A DNA stretch of 56,783 nt from Mycobacterium sp. E796 (GCF_001672815.1 NZ_LZKK01000298.1:1-56783), one strand, 5' to 3'; positions 28,797 through 40,013 are shown, counted from the first letter of the stretch. Numbers and translations: made by a program. The notes: a model not told the origin generated them from the sequence alone.

Positions 28797-29977
28797 CAGC
28801 GGTTACCTGCCCATCCCGCGCGCGGGTTGAAACCGCTGGACTGCTCGGCGGCCGCGTAGGCCTCCAGCGCCTCCTGGGCGGCGCCCTCCAAGTTCGGCGG
28901 CACGGACACCTTCACGGTGACCAGCAGGTCGCCGTTGCCGCCGCCCCGCTTGGGCACACCGCGGCCGCGCACCCGCAGGATCCGGCCGTCGGCGGTGCCC
29001 TTGGGCACCCGCACACCGACCTTGCCGTCCAGCGTGGGAACCGAAAGCGTTGAGCCCAAAGCCAACTCGCTGAAGCTGACCGGCACGGTCACGGTGAGGT
29101 CGTCGCCGTCACGGCCGAACACCTTGTCGGGCCGCACATGCACGGTCACGTACAGGTCGCCCGACGGTGCACCGCGCAGCCCCGCCTCGCCCTGCCCGGG
29201 CAGCCGGATCCGTTGTCCGTCCTCGACACCGGGCGGGATCCGCACGTTGATCGTGCGCGTGCGGGTCGTCACGCCGGTGCCTTTGCACTCGTCGCACGGG
29301 TGCTCGATGATCGAGCCGCTGCCCCGGCAATCGGTGCACGGTTCGGAGAAGCCGAACGCGCCCTGATTCCGGTTGATCACGCCCGAGCCGTTGCAGCTGG
29401 GGCACACCTTCGGGCTGGTGCCCGGGCGCGCTCCGCTGCCATGGCAATTCGTGCACGGCGCCGGGCTGGTCAGCCGCAGCGGCATCGCGACGCCCTTGGC
29501 CGCCTCGACGAAATCGAGCTCGGTCTCGGTCTCCAGGTCGTTGCCGCGCCGCGGCCGGCTGGGCCGGGGACTGGCGCCGCCGCGTCCGAACAGGCCGCCG
29601 AACAGGTCGCCGATGTTGGCGCCGCCGCTTCGGCCGGCGGCGTCGAACAGGTCGCTGAGATTGAACTCCGCGCCGTCGCCGCCGACGTTGAAGCTGAAGC
29701 CGCTGCCACCGTCGAACCTGCGGCCGCCGAAACCGCCGCCCGCGAACAGGCGGCGGGTCTCGTCGTACTCCTTGCGCTTGGCCGGATCCGACAACACGTT
29801 GTGCGCCTCCGACACCGCCTTGAACCGTTCGCCGGCGGCCGGGTTGTCGGGGTTCGCATCCGGGTGCAGGTCGCGCGCCAGCTTGCGGTAGGCGCGCTTG
29901 ATCTCCTCCGGGCTGGCGTCAGAGGAGACGCCCAGCTCCTTGTAGAAGTCCTTTTCGACCCATTCACGCTGGGCCAT
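28796..29977 (-). CDS. dnaJ1: DnaJ1 co-chaperone (Hsp40)
   Basis: 393 residues. J domain (about 9-75) with the H-P-D motif in D-L-H-P-D-A-N. A Gly/Phe-rich linker ([11 protein letters not shown]...) follows. Four zinc-finger repeats, [24 protein letters not shown] and C-D-E-C-K-G-T-G, bind two zinc ions. The C-terminal substrate-binding domains end in [14 protein letters not shown]. It delivers unfolded clients to DnaK and stimulates its ATPase. It lies 54 bp after grpE and overlaps hspR by one base, the conserved actinobacterial order. Confidence 0.97.
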   Translation of the reverse strand: MAQREWVEKDFYKELGVSSDASPEEIKRAYRKLARDLHPDANPDNPAAGERFKAVSEAHNVLSDPAKRKEYDETRRLFAGGGFGGRRFDGGSGFSFNVGGDGAEFNLSDLFDAAGRSGGANIGDLFGGLFGRGGASPRPSRPRRGNDLETETELDFVEAAKGVAMPLRLTSPAPCTNCHGSGARPGTSPKVCPSCNGSGVINRNQGAFGFSEPCTDCRGSGSIIEHPCDECKGTGVTTRTRTINVRIPPGVEDGQRIRLPGQGEAGLRGAPSGDLYVTVHVRPDKVFGRDGDDLTVTVPVSFSELALGSTLSVPTLDGKVGVRVPKGTADGRILRVRGRGVPKRGGGNGDLLVTVKVSVPPNLEGAAQEALEAYAAAEQSSGFNPRAGWAGNR

Positions 29978-30031
29978 GCCGCGTCACCCCCTCACCTTTC
30001 TCTATCTATTTGTCGTTTGTAATTCTCGTGC

Positions 30032-30666
30032 TTAGTCACCGGAGCCGTCGGCGTTATCGACCGTGTCGGACGGTTGCGTTTCGGCCGGGACCGTTTCTTC
30101 GCCCACGACGGTGTCGACCACGCCGACGAGGGCGTGCCGCAGCACCTGGTCGCCCAGCTTGTAGCCCTGCCGCATGACCGTGCCGATCACCGGCTTGGAG
30201 CCCTCGGCGCCGTCGCCCTCGTGCTGCACGGCCTCGTGCAGCACCGGGTCGAAGTCCTCGCCCTCCTCGCCGAACGCGGTGAGGCCGAGGCCGGTCAGCG
30301 CGCTGTCCAGCTTGTCGGCGACCGACTTCAACGGGCCGGTTTCCAGGTCGCCGTGCTTGCGGGCCCGATCGAGATCGTCCAGCACGGGCAGCAATTGGCT
30401 GACGACGGCGGCCTTGGCCCGGTCCGCGGCGGCCTGCTGATCGCGCAACGCCCGCTTGCGGTAGTTGGCGAAGTCGGCCTGTACCCGCTGCAGATCGCCG
30501 AGCAATTCGGCCGCCTTACCGGCCTCCTCCGGACTTTCGCCGGCGAACGCCTCCGGCGCCGGCCCGCTGGGGGCCGGGCCGGAAGCGCCGTGCCGTACTT
30601 GGCCGGTCTCGGGATCGATCCGCCGCTTGTCGGTGACCGTCACCTGTTCCTGGGGGTTGCCGTCGG

Positions 30667-30670
<4 letters not shown>
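30032..30670 (-). CDS. grpE: GrpE nucleotide-exchange factor
   Basis: 212 residues, GTG start 30668-30670 overlapping the dnaK stop (GTGA). A disordered N-terminus (about 1-55) precedes the long dimer coiled coil ([20 protein letters not shown]) and the beta-domain [10 protein letters not shown], ending in [10 protein letters not shown]. It releases ADP from DnaK. The acidic Asp/Asn tail is typical of mycobacterial GrpE. Confidence 0.96.
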
Positions 30671-32535
<1,865 letters not shown>

Positions 32536-32542
32536 AGTGATT

Positions 32543-32548
32543 CCTCCT
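32543..32548 (-). promoter_or_regulatory. Strong Shine-Dalgarno of dnaK
   Basis: AGGAGG on the minus strand, 7 bp before the dnaK ATG: a near-perfect anti-16S match that fixes the start. Confidence 0.9.
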
Positions 32549-32578
32549 GATTACGTAGAGCTTTTTTGGTGCCACTAT

Positions 32579-32599
32579 GCTGAGTGAACCCCGCTCAAG
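32579..32599 (-). promoter_or_regulatory. HAIR-like HspR operator 1, dnaK-proximal
   Basis: On the minus strand CTTGAGC, seven bases, ACTCAGC, matching CTTGAGT-N7-ACTCAAG at 11 of 14 arm positions with the exact spacing. It lies 44-64 bp upstream of the dnaK start. Confidence 0.82.
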
Positions 32600-32633
32600 C
32601 CTGCCCTCGCGGGCGTCGTGGTGTCAACCCAGC

Positions 32634-32654
32634 CTTGAGTCTGCTTCGCTCAAC
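32634..32654 (-). promoter_or_regulatory. HAIR-like HspR operator 2, dnaK-distal
   Basis: Read on the plus strand: CTTGAGT, seven bases, GCTCAAC; one arm is a perfect consensus match. It is 55 bp centre to centre from operator 1, about five helical turns, which would suit cooperative HspR binding. Confidence 0.82.
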
Positions 32655-32686
32655 TTGTTGACCATGCTAACGGCGGGCGCACGCGT

Positions 32687-32818
32687 CTTGTTCCCGGGGT
32701 GGCCATTGCGTGTGAATTGAGGGCTTTGCGTGGTGCGCCAGGGCGGAAAATCGCCCGGAATCCCGCCCTCACCTCACACCCAACCGCCGTCAGCTCACAC
32801 TCAATGCGCCGGGCTCCG
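32687..32818 (+). repeat. Dispersed GTGTGAA/TTCACAC repeat, copy A (tandem with B)
   Basis: Runs from CTTGTTCCCGGGGTG through GCGTGTGAATTGAGGGCTT, the hairpin AGGGCGG...CCGCCCT (16-nt loop starting AAAAT), CTCACACCCAA and CTCACACTCAA, to GCGCCGGGCTCCGG. It is repeated once in tandem about 144-146 bp further on (copy B). Confidence 0.75.
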
Positions 32819-32830
32819 GTCGACAGGTCG

Positions 32831-32964
32831 CTTGTTCCGGGGTGCCGATTGCGTGTGAATTGAGGGCTTCGAGTGGTGCGCCAGGGTTGAAAATCGGCCG
32901 GAGTCGCGCCCTCAGCTCACACTGAAGGCCATCAGCTCACACTCGACGCGCGGGCCGGGCTCCG
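32831..32964 (+). repeat. Dispersed GTGTGAA/TTCACAC repeat, copy B (tandem with A)
   Basis: Same order as copy A: CTTGTTCCGGGGTG, GCGTGTGAATTGAGGGCTT (with one change further in), GGTGCGCCAGGGTTGAAAAT, CTCACACTGAA, CTCACACTCGA, CGGGCCGGGCTCCG. The hairpin is weakened here (AGGG/CCCT only). The pair lies between dnaK and the divergent decarboxylase module. Confidence 0.75.
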
Positions 32965-33048
32965 ATGTCCAGGACAACCCCGGGGATTTCACGGGTTCGC
33001 CCGGGTTCATGCGCGGGGAAACTCGCTTCCAGCGATGGGAGGCGGGGA

Positions 33049-34704
33049 ATGACACAGGTACCGACGGTGATCGGCTACGTGCTGGCGCGGCTGCACCAGA
33101 TCGGCGTCTCCGACATCTTCGGGGTGCCCGGCGATTACGCGTTCCCCGTCCACGACGCCATCGTCGCGCACCCCGATATCAGTTGGATCGGCTGCTGCAA
33201 CGAGCTCAACGCCGGCTACGCAGCCGACGGATACGCGCGCCTGCGCGGGATCGGCGCACTGACCACCACCTACGGGGTCGGCGAGCTCAGCGCGATCACC
33301 GCAGTGGCCGGTTCTTACGCCGAGCGCCTGCCGGTGTTCCACCTGACCGGCATGCCCAACCGCAGCGCCCAGGCCGACCGGGCGCTCGTGCACCACACGC
33401 TCGGGAACGGCGAGTTCGGCCTGTTCAAGAGCATGGCCGACACAGTCACCGCGGCAAGCGCGATCATCACGCCCGCCAACGCAGTAGCCGAGACCGAGCG
33501 ATTGATCGCGACGGCGCTCTACGATCGCCGCCCGGTCTATCTGGCGTTCCCCTCCGACGTCGTCGATCAACCGGTCACGGCGTCGTCTGCCCCGCTGCCC
33601 CGGCCGGCAAGCGATCAGCGGGCGCTGGCGGCGGCGGCGGACGCGGTGTCGGATGCTCTGAACACGGCATCGACGGCGTGCGCGCTGCCCGGTCTGTTGA
33701 TCGACCGCTTTGGCATCACCGAGGCGGCGATTCAACTGATCGAGGCGGCGGCGCTGCCGTTCGCGACCATGTTCGCCGACAAATCGGTCATCGACGAGGA
33801 CCACCCCAACTACATCGGCATGTACGACGGCCGGCTCATGGACGAGCACGTGCGGGCATTCGTCGAATCGGCCGATGTGGTCATGCTGATCGGCACGTTG
33901 CAGACCGACTTCAACACCGGCGCCTTCACCGCCAGGCTCGACCCTGTGCGCACCATCGACATCGGACTGCACTCCACCCGCGTCGGTCCGACCGTTTTCC
34001 CGGACGTCGAAATGGCCGACCTGCTAATGGAGGTCGCGGAGCGTCATCTGCGAAAGCATGCGCCCACGAGCATCCCACCGGGAACACCGGCAAGCCTTGA
34101 CGACTCGACCGACCAGGCGATCACCGCCGATCAGCTCTACCCGCGATGGATCGAATTCATTGCGCCCGACGACATAGTGATCGCGGAAACCGGCACGTGT
34201 TCAATGGGGTTGGCGTTCGGACGGCTTCCCCGCGGCGCACGGTTCTACAACCAAACCCTATGGGGCGCCATCGGCTGGGCCACCCCGGCCGCCCTCGGCG
34301 CCGCCGTCGCCGAACCTGACCGACGGCTGCTCCTGATCACCGGAGACGGTTCCCACCAACTGACGGCCCAGGAGATCTGCCAGTTCCACCGGCTGGGCCT
34401 GAAACCAATCATCTTCGTACTCAACAACTCCGGATATCTCATCGAGCGTCTGCTGTGCAAGGACCCGGAGATCGCCTACAACGACATCGCCTCCTGGAAC
34501 TACGCCGAACTGCCGCACGCGTTGGGTTGCGAGGATTGGTTCACAGCGCGCGTCACCACCCTGGGTGAGCTGGACGCCGCTCTGCACACCGCCGCACGCG
34601 GTGACACCGCCGCGTACATCGAAATCGTCACCGGCGAGTACGAATCGCCACCGCTGGCCCGCAAGCTGCACGACAGCGTCAAGACGCTTTACCACCTGCC
34701 CTGA
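33049..34704 (+). CDS. ThDP-dependent 2-oxo acid decarboxylase (pyruvate/indolepyruvate decarboxylase family)
   Basis: 551 residues from ATG 33049, chosen for the GGGAGGCGGGGA just upstream and because homology-like sequence begins there (the frame is open 28 codons further). All catalytic residues of the pyruvate decarboxylase family are visible: Asp29 in P-G-D-Y, Glu52 in N-E-L-N-A-G-Y-A-A-D-G-Y, His115-His116 in A-L-V-H-H-T-L, and Glu466 in S-G-Y-L-I-E. The ThDP/Mg motif is G-D-G (432-434) to N-N (459-460). It removes CO2 from a 2-oxo acid to give an aldehyde. It is related to, but clearly different from, mycobacterial Kdc. First gene of a four-gene unit with hydrolase, oxalate decarboxylase and LAL regulator. 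Confidence 0.88.
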   Translation: MTQVPTVIGYVLARLHQIGVSDIFGVPGDYAFPVHDAIVAHPDISWIGCCNELNAGYAADGYARLRGIGALTTTYGVGELSAITAVAGSYAERLPVFHLTGMPNRSAQADRALVHHTLGNGEFGLFKSMADTVTAASAIITPANAVAETERLIATALYDRRPVYLAFPSDVVDQPVTASSAPLPRPASDQRALAAAADAVSDALNTASTACALPGLLIDRFGITEAAIQLIEAAALPFATMFADKSVIDEDHPNYIGMYDGRLMDEHVRAFVESADVVMLIGTLQTDFNTGAFTARLDPVRTIDIGLHSTRVGPTVFPDVEMADLLMEVAERHLRKHAPTSIPPGTPASLDDSTDQAITADQLYPRWIEFIAPDDIVIAETGTCSMGLAFGRLPRGARFYNQTLWGAIGWATPAALGAAVAEPDRRLLLITGDGSHQLTAQEICQFHRLGLKPIIFVLNNSGYLIERLLCKDPEIAYNDIASWNYAELPHALGCEDWFTARVTTLGELDAALHTAARGDTAAYIEIVTGEYESPPLARKLHDSVKTLYHLP

Positions 34705-34718
34705 AGGATCGGAGCCAC

Positions 34719-35984
34719 ATGACGACGCGTTCTAGAGGGCAGGGCTGGTCGCTCGACATAGCGCTGGCGCAAGGCGGATTCGACGCCCTACACCCCGGCG
34801 GCAAGGGCACCCTGGAGCTGCTGGGCCACGACCACACGGACTTCGACAAGGTGTTCGCACTCGTCCAAAGCGGTGCCATGCTGCCCAAGGCGTGGGCGCA
34901 GATCGCCGGCCAAGCCGAAACTCGGGCTCGCCACCATGACGAGCATGGCTACCGAAGGACCGCGTCGGATCTGTATCTGCGGGCGGCGGTGATGTACGGG
35001 CGTGCCCAGTACTCCATCTTCGACAGCGCGGATGCCCGCAAAGCCCGGTTGCGGGAACGGTGCGACCACTGCGTCGACCGCCTGGCCGAGTTGCGCGAAA
35101 ATCGCGTGCGCCGAGTCGAACTCGAGTTCGACGGCAAGACCCTGTTCGGGCTGCTGCATCTGCCTGCCGGGGACGTCAGCGACGCACCCGCGGTCATCCT
35201 CGGACCCGGGATGGACATGATCAAGGAGGACTACATCCTGGCCGCCGAGCGGTTCTACACCAGCCGCGGGGTGATTGCGCTGTCGATCGAAGGCCCGGGC
35301 CAGGGCCAAACGCGCTCGCTGGGACTGACCGTCGGACTCGACAACTACGAGCGGGCCATCGAAACCTACGCGGCCTACCTGGCCGGACTACCACAGGTCG
35401 ACCCCACGCGGATCGGGATGTTCGGCATCAGCATGAGCGGCTACTGGGCACTGCGGGCGATCGCGTCACCCGACACTCGGTTACGGGCCGCGGCGACGTT
35501 CGAGGCGGTGTCCGGCGACTTCGAGACAATCTTCGAGGCCGCCCAGCCCAGCTTCAAGAGCAACTACATGTACATGGCGGGCTACACCGACGAAGACGCG
35601 TTCGATCACGACCTCAAAGCGCGAATGCCGTTGGGCGACCTCGTCACCCATATCACCAGACCGGTGCTGCTCGGCATTGGCGAGTTCGACGAACTGACGC
35701 CGGTGGAAAACGCGCTGGCCACCTACGAACGCATCACCGCCCCCAAAGAGATGCGAGTCTATGAAGGACAGTTTCACCCGTTGGGCGGCGTGGCCGCCGA
35801 AGTGTTCGCGTTCGGTGCCGACTGGGTGCTGCGGGCCCTCGACGGCGAGTTCGACCAGCCCGGTCGCGACGAACGCCATTTCATGCGCGCCGATGGCGCG
35901 GCAACCGAGGGCTGCGCCGATCCACCGTGGTGGCTCGGTGCAGTGCCGCCAGTACTAGAGCACGCCAGGCCAGCAGTCCCCTAA
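34719..35984 (+). CDS. Alpha/beta hydrolase, FrsA / dihydroxypseudooxynicotine hydrolase-like
   Basis: 421 residues, ATG 34719, 14 bp after the decarboxylase stop (GGATCGGAG RBS). A helical N-terminal lid domain (about 1-125) precedes an alpha/beta hydrolase core. The probable triad is Ser238 in G-I-S-M-S-G (G-x-S-x-S instead of the usual G-x-S-x-G), Asp324 in G-E-F-D-E-L-T-P and His353 in Q-F-H-P-L-G-G. The oxyanion region is L-G-P-G-M-D. This architecture is shared with FrsA-type esterases and with C-C bond hydrolases acting on beta-diketones in nicotine breakdown. The exact substrate is unknown; with its neighbours, hydrolysis yielding a 2-oxo acid or oxalate is possible (inference). Confidence 0.8.
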   Translation: MTTRSRGQGWSLDIALAQGGFDALHPGGKGTLELLGHDHTDFDKVFALVQSGAMLPKAWAQIAGQAETRARHHDEHGYRRTASDLYLRAAVMYGRAQYSIFDSADARKARLRERCDHCVDRLAELRENRVRRVELEFDGKTLFGLLHLPAGDVSDAPAVILGPGMDMIKEDYILAAERFYTSRGVIALSIEGPGQGQTRSLGLTVGLDNYERAIETYAAYLAGLPQVDPTRIGMFGISMSGYWALRAIASPDTRLRAAATFEAVSGDFETIFEAAQPSFKSNYMYMAGYTDEDAFDHDLKARMPLGDLVTHITRPVLLGIGEFDELTPVENALATYERITAPKEMRVYEGQFHPLGGVAAEVFAFGADWVLRALDGEFDQPGRDERHFMRADGAATEGCADPPWWLGAVPPVLEHARPAVP

Positions 35985-36002
35985 AACTTCCGGAGGAACG
36001 CC

Positions 36003-37181
36003 ATGACGACAACAGAGCACGACAACGCCGCCCCGACAATCCGGGGCGATGTGGGCGCCACCGTCCTCGGTCCCGACAACGTGCCGATCGGGGCGCAGAA
36101 TCCCGGCTCTCCGGACACCGACGCCGGCAGCCTGCCCAACCTGAAGTGGTCCTTCGCCGCATCCCACAACCGGCTCTTGAACGGAGGCTGGGCGCGCGAG
36201 ACGACGGTGCGCGAACTGCCGGTCGCCACCACGCTGGCCGGAGTCAACATGCGACTGAAGGCGGGTGCCTATCGCGAATTGCATTGGCACCGCGAGGCCG
36301 AGTGGGCCTTCATGCTCGCCGGTAGCGCTCGGATCGCCGCCATCGACCCGCAGGGTCGCAACTTTATCGACGACATCGGCCGCGGCGATCTGTGGAATTT
36401 CCGCGCCGGCTTCCCCCACTCGATCCAGGCGCTGGAAGACTGCGAATTCCTCTTGGTGTTCGACGACGGGAACTTCTCCGAAAACGAAACCTTCCTCGTC
36501 ACAGACTGGTTCGCGCACACGCCCAAGCACATCCTGGCCAAGAACTTCGGGGTTCCGCAGTCCGCGTTCGACGCGATCCCGAAGGCCGGAGACATCGACC
36601 ACACCCGCTACATCTTTCCCGGCGACGTGCCCGGCGCACTGGTCGACGACATCGCGGCCGTGCAGTCCCCACACGGCACCGCCGAGCCGATGAGCTACCG
36701 CCTGCTGGCCCAGGACCCCATCGAAGTGCCCGGCGGCAGCGTCCGTATCGCCGACAGCAAGAACTTTCCGGCGGCCTCGACGATCGCAGCCGCCTGGGTC
36801 GAGCTGGCTCCGGGCGCTGTGCGCGAAATGCATTGGCACCCAGACAACGACGAGTGGCAGTACTGGGTGTCCGGACACGCCCGCATGACGGTCTTCGGCT
36901 CGAGCGGAAAGGCCAGGACGTTCGACTACTACGCGGGCGACGTCGGTTACGTCCCCAGCGCGATGGGCCATTACTTCGAGAACGTCGGCGACGAGCCGGT
37001 ACAGATGCTCGAACTGTTCCGCAGCGACCACTTCGCCGACGTATCGGCCAACCAATGGCTCGCGCTGACCCCACCCGAAGTCGTCGGCGCCACCCTCAAT
37101 CTCGACCGATCGACCATCGGGGCCCTGCGCCGGGACAAGCCGCTCATCATGCCCGGCGGCGGCGACGGCGGTAACTTCTAG
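36003..37181 (+). CDS. oxdC: Bicupin oxalate decarboxylase family protein
   Basis: 392 residues, ATG 36003 with CGGAGGAA 6-7 bp upstream, 18 bp after the hydrolase. Two cupin domains each keep the Mn ligands: His94, His96, Glu100, His139 and His277, His279, Glu284, His323. The N-terminal active-site lid is S-E-N-E (159-162); in Bacillus OxdC it is S-E-N-S, whose Glu is the proton donor required for decarboxylation rather than oxidation. The context NFSENETFLVTDWFAHTPK is closely like OxdC. Glu337 near the second site is also conserved. Reaction: oxalate to formate plus CO2. The N-terminus has no signal peptide, so it is cytosolic. Confidence 0.87.
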   Translation: MTTTEHDNAAPTIRGDVGATVLGPDNVPIGAQNPGSPDTDAGSLPNLKWSFAASHNRLLNGGWARETTVRELPVATTLAGVNMRLKAGAYRELHWHREAEWAFMLAGSARIAAIDPQGRNFIDDIGRGDLWNFRAGFPHSIQALEDCEFLLVFDDGNFSENETFLVTDWFAHTPKHILAKNFGVPQSAFDAIPKAGDIDHTRYIFPGDVPGALVDDIAAVQSPHGTAEPMSYRLLAQDPIEVPGGSVRIADSKNFPAASTIAAAWVELAPGAVREMHWHPDNDEWQYWVSGHARMTVFGSSGKARTFDYYAGDVGYVPSAMGHYFENVGDEPVQMLELFRSDHFADVSANQWLALTPPEVVGATLNLDRSTIGALRRDKPLIMPGGGDGGNF

Positions 37182-37184
37182 GGC

Positions 37185-39935
37185 GTGTCGAGCGGGCCGC
37201 TGATCGGTAGGCGCAGGGAGCAAGCCGCGCTAGCGCAACTGGTGGTGGACGCGCGGGCAGGACGTGGTGGCGCCCTTGTCTTGAGCGGTGAGGCCGGTAT
37301 CGGCAAGACTGCCCTGCTGGACGACCTCATGGCCTCGTCCGGTGATATTCGCGTCATCCGGATCAGTGGTGCCGAGTCCGAACTCGAACTCGCCTTCGGG
37401 AGCCTTCAACAGCTGTGCGCTCCGCTGCATCAATTCATCGAGCGATTACCCGAACCACAGCAGAATGCCTTGCAAGTGGCGCTGGGACTTCGGGCAGGTG
37501 ATGCGCCCGACGCACTGCTGGTCGGGCTTGCACTGTTGGCGCTGCTCGGTGAGGCCGCCGGGGACCAGACGACCCTGTGCATCGTCGATGACGCACATTG
37601 GCTGGATTCCGGCTCGCTCCACATGCTCACCATCGCCGCCCGCCGAATCGTGGCCGACCCGGTGGCCATGATCTTCGGCACCCGGGACACCAGTACCGTC
37701 CGCGAGCTCGCGGGGCTGCCCGAGCTGACGTTGCGCGGACTTAGTACCGCCGATGCGCGCGCACTGTTGGCGGCCACGCTGCCCGGCCGGCTTGACGAGC
37801 GGGTGCTTGCGAACATCATTTCCGAGGCCGGCGGAAATCCACTGGCGCTACTAGAGATTCCGAAAGCGTTGAGTCCAAATGAATTGGCCGGAGGCTACGG
37901 CATCGCTCAGGCCGCGCCCCCTGCCAGCACGGTCGAGCGGAGCTTCTTGCGTCAGATTCGCGGGATCCCTGCGCCGACCAGAACACTGCTACTGCTGGCC
38001 GCGTGTGAGCCGATCGGCAGATCCGACTGGCTGTGGGCGGCAGCGGCCAAACTTGGCGTTCAACCCGATGCCCTAACTCCGGCCCAGGCAGCGGAACTGG
38101 TGAATGACCATAACGGCATACGCTTTCGGCACCCGCTGATCCGGACGGCCATCTATCGCAGCGCATCGTTGTCCGAACGACGGCGGGCACACAGTGCGCT
38201 CGCAGAGGTCATCACCGAAGAGTCCTCTGCCGACCATCGGGCCTGGCATCACGCTCATGCCGCGGCCGGGCCCGACGCGGACGTCGCCAACGCGCTGGAG
38301 CTTTCAGCCGAACGGGCACGTGCTCGTGGGGGCATTGCGGCCTCGGCAGCGTTCATCGAACACGCCGCGAATCTCTCGGTCGACGTCGACCTTCGGGCCA
38401 GGCGGGCATTATCTGCCGCACAGGCGAAACTCGAGGCGGGGTCGATAGAATCCGCGGACCATCTGCTGGCCGTGGCGACCGACTCCAGCGACGACGAAAC
38501 CATCGGCGCCACGGCTGAATTGCTGCGCGCACGCCTAGCCTTCGCGACGAGGCGTGGCAACGATGCTCCGCCGTTGTTATTGGCCGCGGCGCAGCGGCTG
38601 GCCAAGACGAACGCCCGGCTATCCCGCGAGACGTTTCTCGAGGCGTTGACCGCCGCCGCCCTAGTCGGGCGGTTCGCCTCCGACCCGCACAACAGCGCGT
38701 CGCGCATCGCCGAAGTCGTGCGCCGTTACGCCCCGCCCGAACCGGATCCGCCCCACGCGATCGACGATCTGCTTGGCGGATTGATCACCCGACTGCGCGA
38801 CGGGCATGTTGCGGCCGCACCGCAATTGCGCAGCGCCGTAACGAAGTTCCTGCAGGAGGACGCGGCGGGTACGGCGGAGCCGCGCTGGCATGAGATCGCT
38901 TACATGGTCTGCCTGGATCTCTTCGATCAGGACAGCTACAACCACTTGGTGGGCCGGCAATTGCGCGCACTGCGGGCAACCGGTGCGCTTTCCGTGATGC
39001 CGCCGGCTCTGGTCACTGAGGCCGGACTGTCCGTCACCGCTGGAAAGTTCGTACACGCTGAAAGGCTGCTAGAAGAGGCCGCCACCATCGTCACTGCGAC
39101 CACCGGCCAGGCGATGCCGGACACCCCCATCCACTGTTACCTCGCTGCCTACCGTGGACAGGAGGACCGATGCCGCGAGCACGTCGAACACAAAACGCGC
39201 GAGGCGCAAGACGTCGGCCAAGGTTTTGAATCAGCCACCGCCCTATATGCCTTGGCCATCTTGCACATCGGCCTGGGTCAGTTTCAGGATGCCCTGACCG
39301 CCGCGTCCAAGGGCGTGACTTACGACGATCTGGGGATCTGCGGCTACCTCCTGGCGGAGTTGGTCGAGGCTGCGACCCGTTGCGGGGATTCGGCCGCAGC
39401 CGGCGAGGGGCTGGCACGGCTGACGATTCGCACCGACGTGTGCCCGACCGAAACCGCGGCGGGGATCGCAGCGCGCTCCGCCGCCTTGGTGTGCACCGAT
39501 GACGGCGCAGACGCGCTCTACCGTCGAGCCCTCACTCACCTCCAACGCAGCCCCGCCGTCGTCTACCTCGCGCGGACCCACCTCGTCTACGGCGAGTGGC
39601 TGCGGCGGGTGAAGCGCCGCGCCGAGGCCCGTGCGCAGTTGCGCACCGCCTACGACATGTTCACGCAAATGGGTGCCGACGGGTTCGCTCGCCGGGCCCG
39701 GCGAGAACTCACCGCAACCGGCGAAAAGTTGATCACCCGCACGCCTGGTTCGGTTACCGGATTGACGACCCAAGAGACCCAGATCGCCGCCCTGGTACGC
39801 GATGGCTACACGAACGCCGAGATCGCCGGCCAACTGTTCCTCAGTCCGCGCACCGTCGAATGGCACCTGGGCCACATCTTCACCAAACTCGGCGTCTCCT
39901 CCCGTAGAAGCCTCCGCGGTTTCACATTCGATTGA
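37185..39935 (+). CDS. LAL-type LuxR family transcriptional regulator (ATPase-TPR-HTH)
   Basis: 916 residues, GTG 37185, only 3 bp after the oxdC stop. The N-terminal AAA/STAND ATPase has Walker A G-E-A-G-I-G-K-T (near residue 35) and Walker B L-C-I-V-D-D-A-H-W-L-D. A long helical TPR-like middle follows. The C-terminal LuxR HTH (about 855-910) reads L-T-T-Q-E-T-Q-I-A-A-L-V-R-D-G-Y-T-N-A-E-I-A then S-P-R-T-V-E-W-H-L. LAL regulators usually respond to a small-molecule inducer and activate catabolic or biosynthetic genes. Its position at the end of the decarboxylase/hydrolase/oxdC unit suggests autoregulated control of that unit. Confidence 0.88.
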   Translation: MSSGPLIGRRREQAALAQLVVDARAGRGGALVLSGEAGIGKTALLDDLMASSGDIRVIRISGAESELELAFGSLQQLCAPLHQFIERLPEPQQNALQVALGLRAGDAPDALLVGLALLALLGEAAGDQTTLCIVDDAHWLDSGSLHMLTIAARRIVADPVAMIFGTRDTSTVRELAGLPELTLRGLSTADARALLAATLPGRLDERVLANIISEAGGNPLALLEIPKALSPNELAGGYGIAQAAPPASTVERSFLRQIRGIPAPTRTLLLLAACEPIGRSDWLWAAAAKLGVQPDALTPAQAAELVNDHNGIRFRHPLIRTAIYRSASLSERRRAHSALAEVITEESSADHRAWHHAHAAAGPDADVANALELSAERARARGGIAASAAFIEHAANLSVDVDLRARRALSAAQAKLEAGSIESADHLLAVATDSSDDETIGATAELLRARLAFATRRGNDAPPLLLAAAQRLAKTNARLSRETFLEALTAAALVGRFASDPHNSASRIAEVVRRYAPPEPDPPHAIDDLLGGLITRLRDGHVAAAPQLRSAVTKFLQEDAAGTAEPRWHEIAYMVCLDLFDQDSYNHLVGRQLRALRATGALSVMPPALVTEAGLSVTAGKFVHAERLLEEAATIVTATTGQAMPDTPIHCYLAAYRGQEDRCREHVEHKTREAQDVGQGFESATALYALAILHIGLGQFQDALTAASKGVTYDDLGICGYLLAELVEAATRCGDSAAAGEGLARLTIRTDVCPTETAAGIAARSAALVCTDDGADALYRRALTHLQRSPAVVYLARTHLVYGEWLRRVKRRAEARAQLRTAYDMFTQMGADGFARRARRELTATGEKLITRTPGSVTGLTTQETQIAALVRDGYTNAEIAGQLFLSPRTVEWHLGHIFTKLGVSSRRSLRGFTFD

Positions 39936-40013
39936 CTCCGTTGGCGGACCCCGGTGGTTTCCCGGGTTCGCATCACGCCCCCGAGCAGTTGACTGGTAGA
40001 CGTGAGCGCCCGA

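Noticed and set aside
32687..32964. Possibility that the tandem GTGTGAA repeats are a CRISPR array
   Set aside because: Only two long, imperfect tandem units with no short identical repeats and no unique spacers; the other copies are dispersed.
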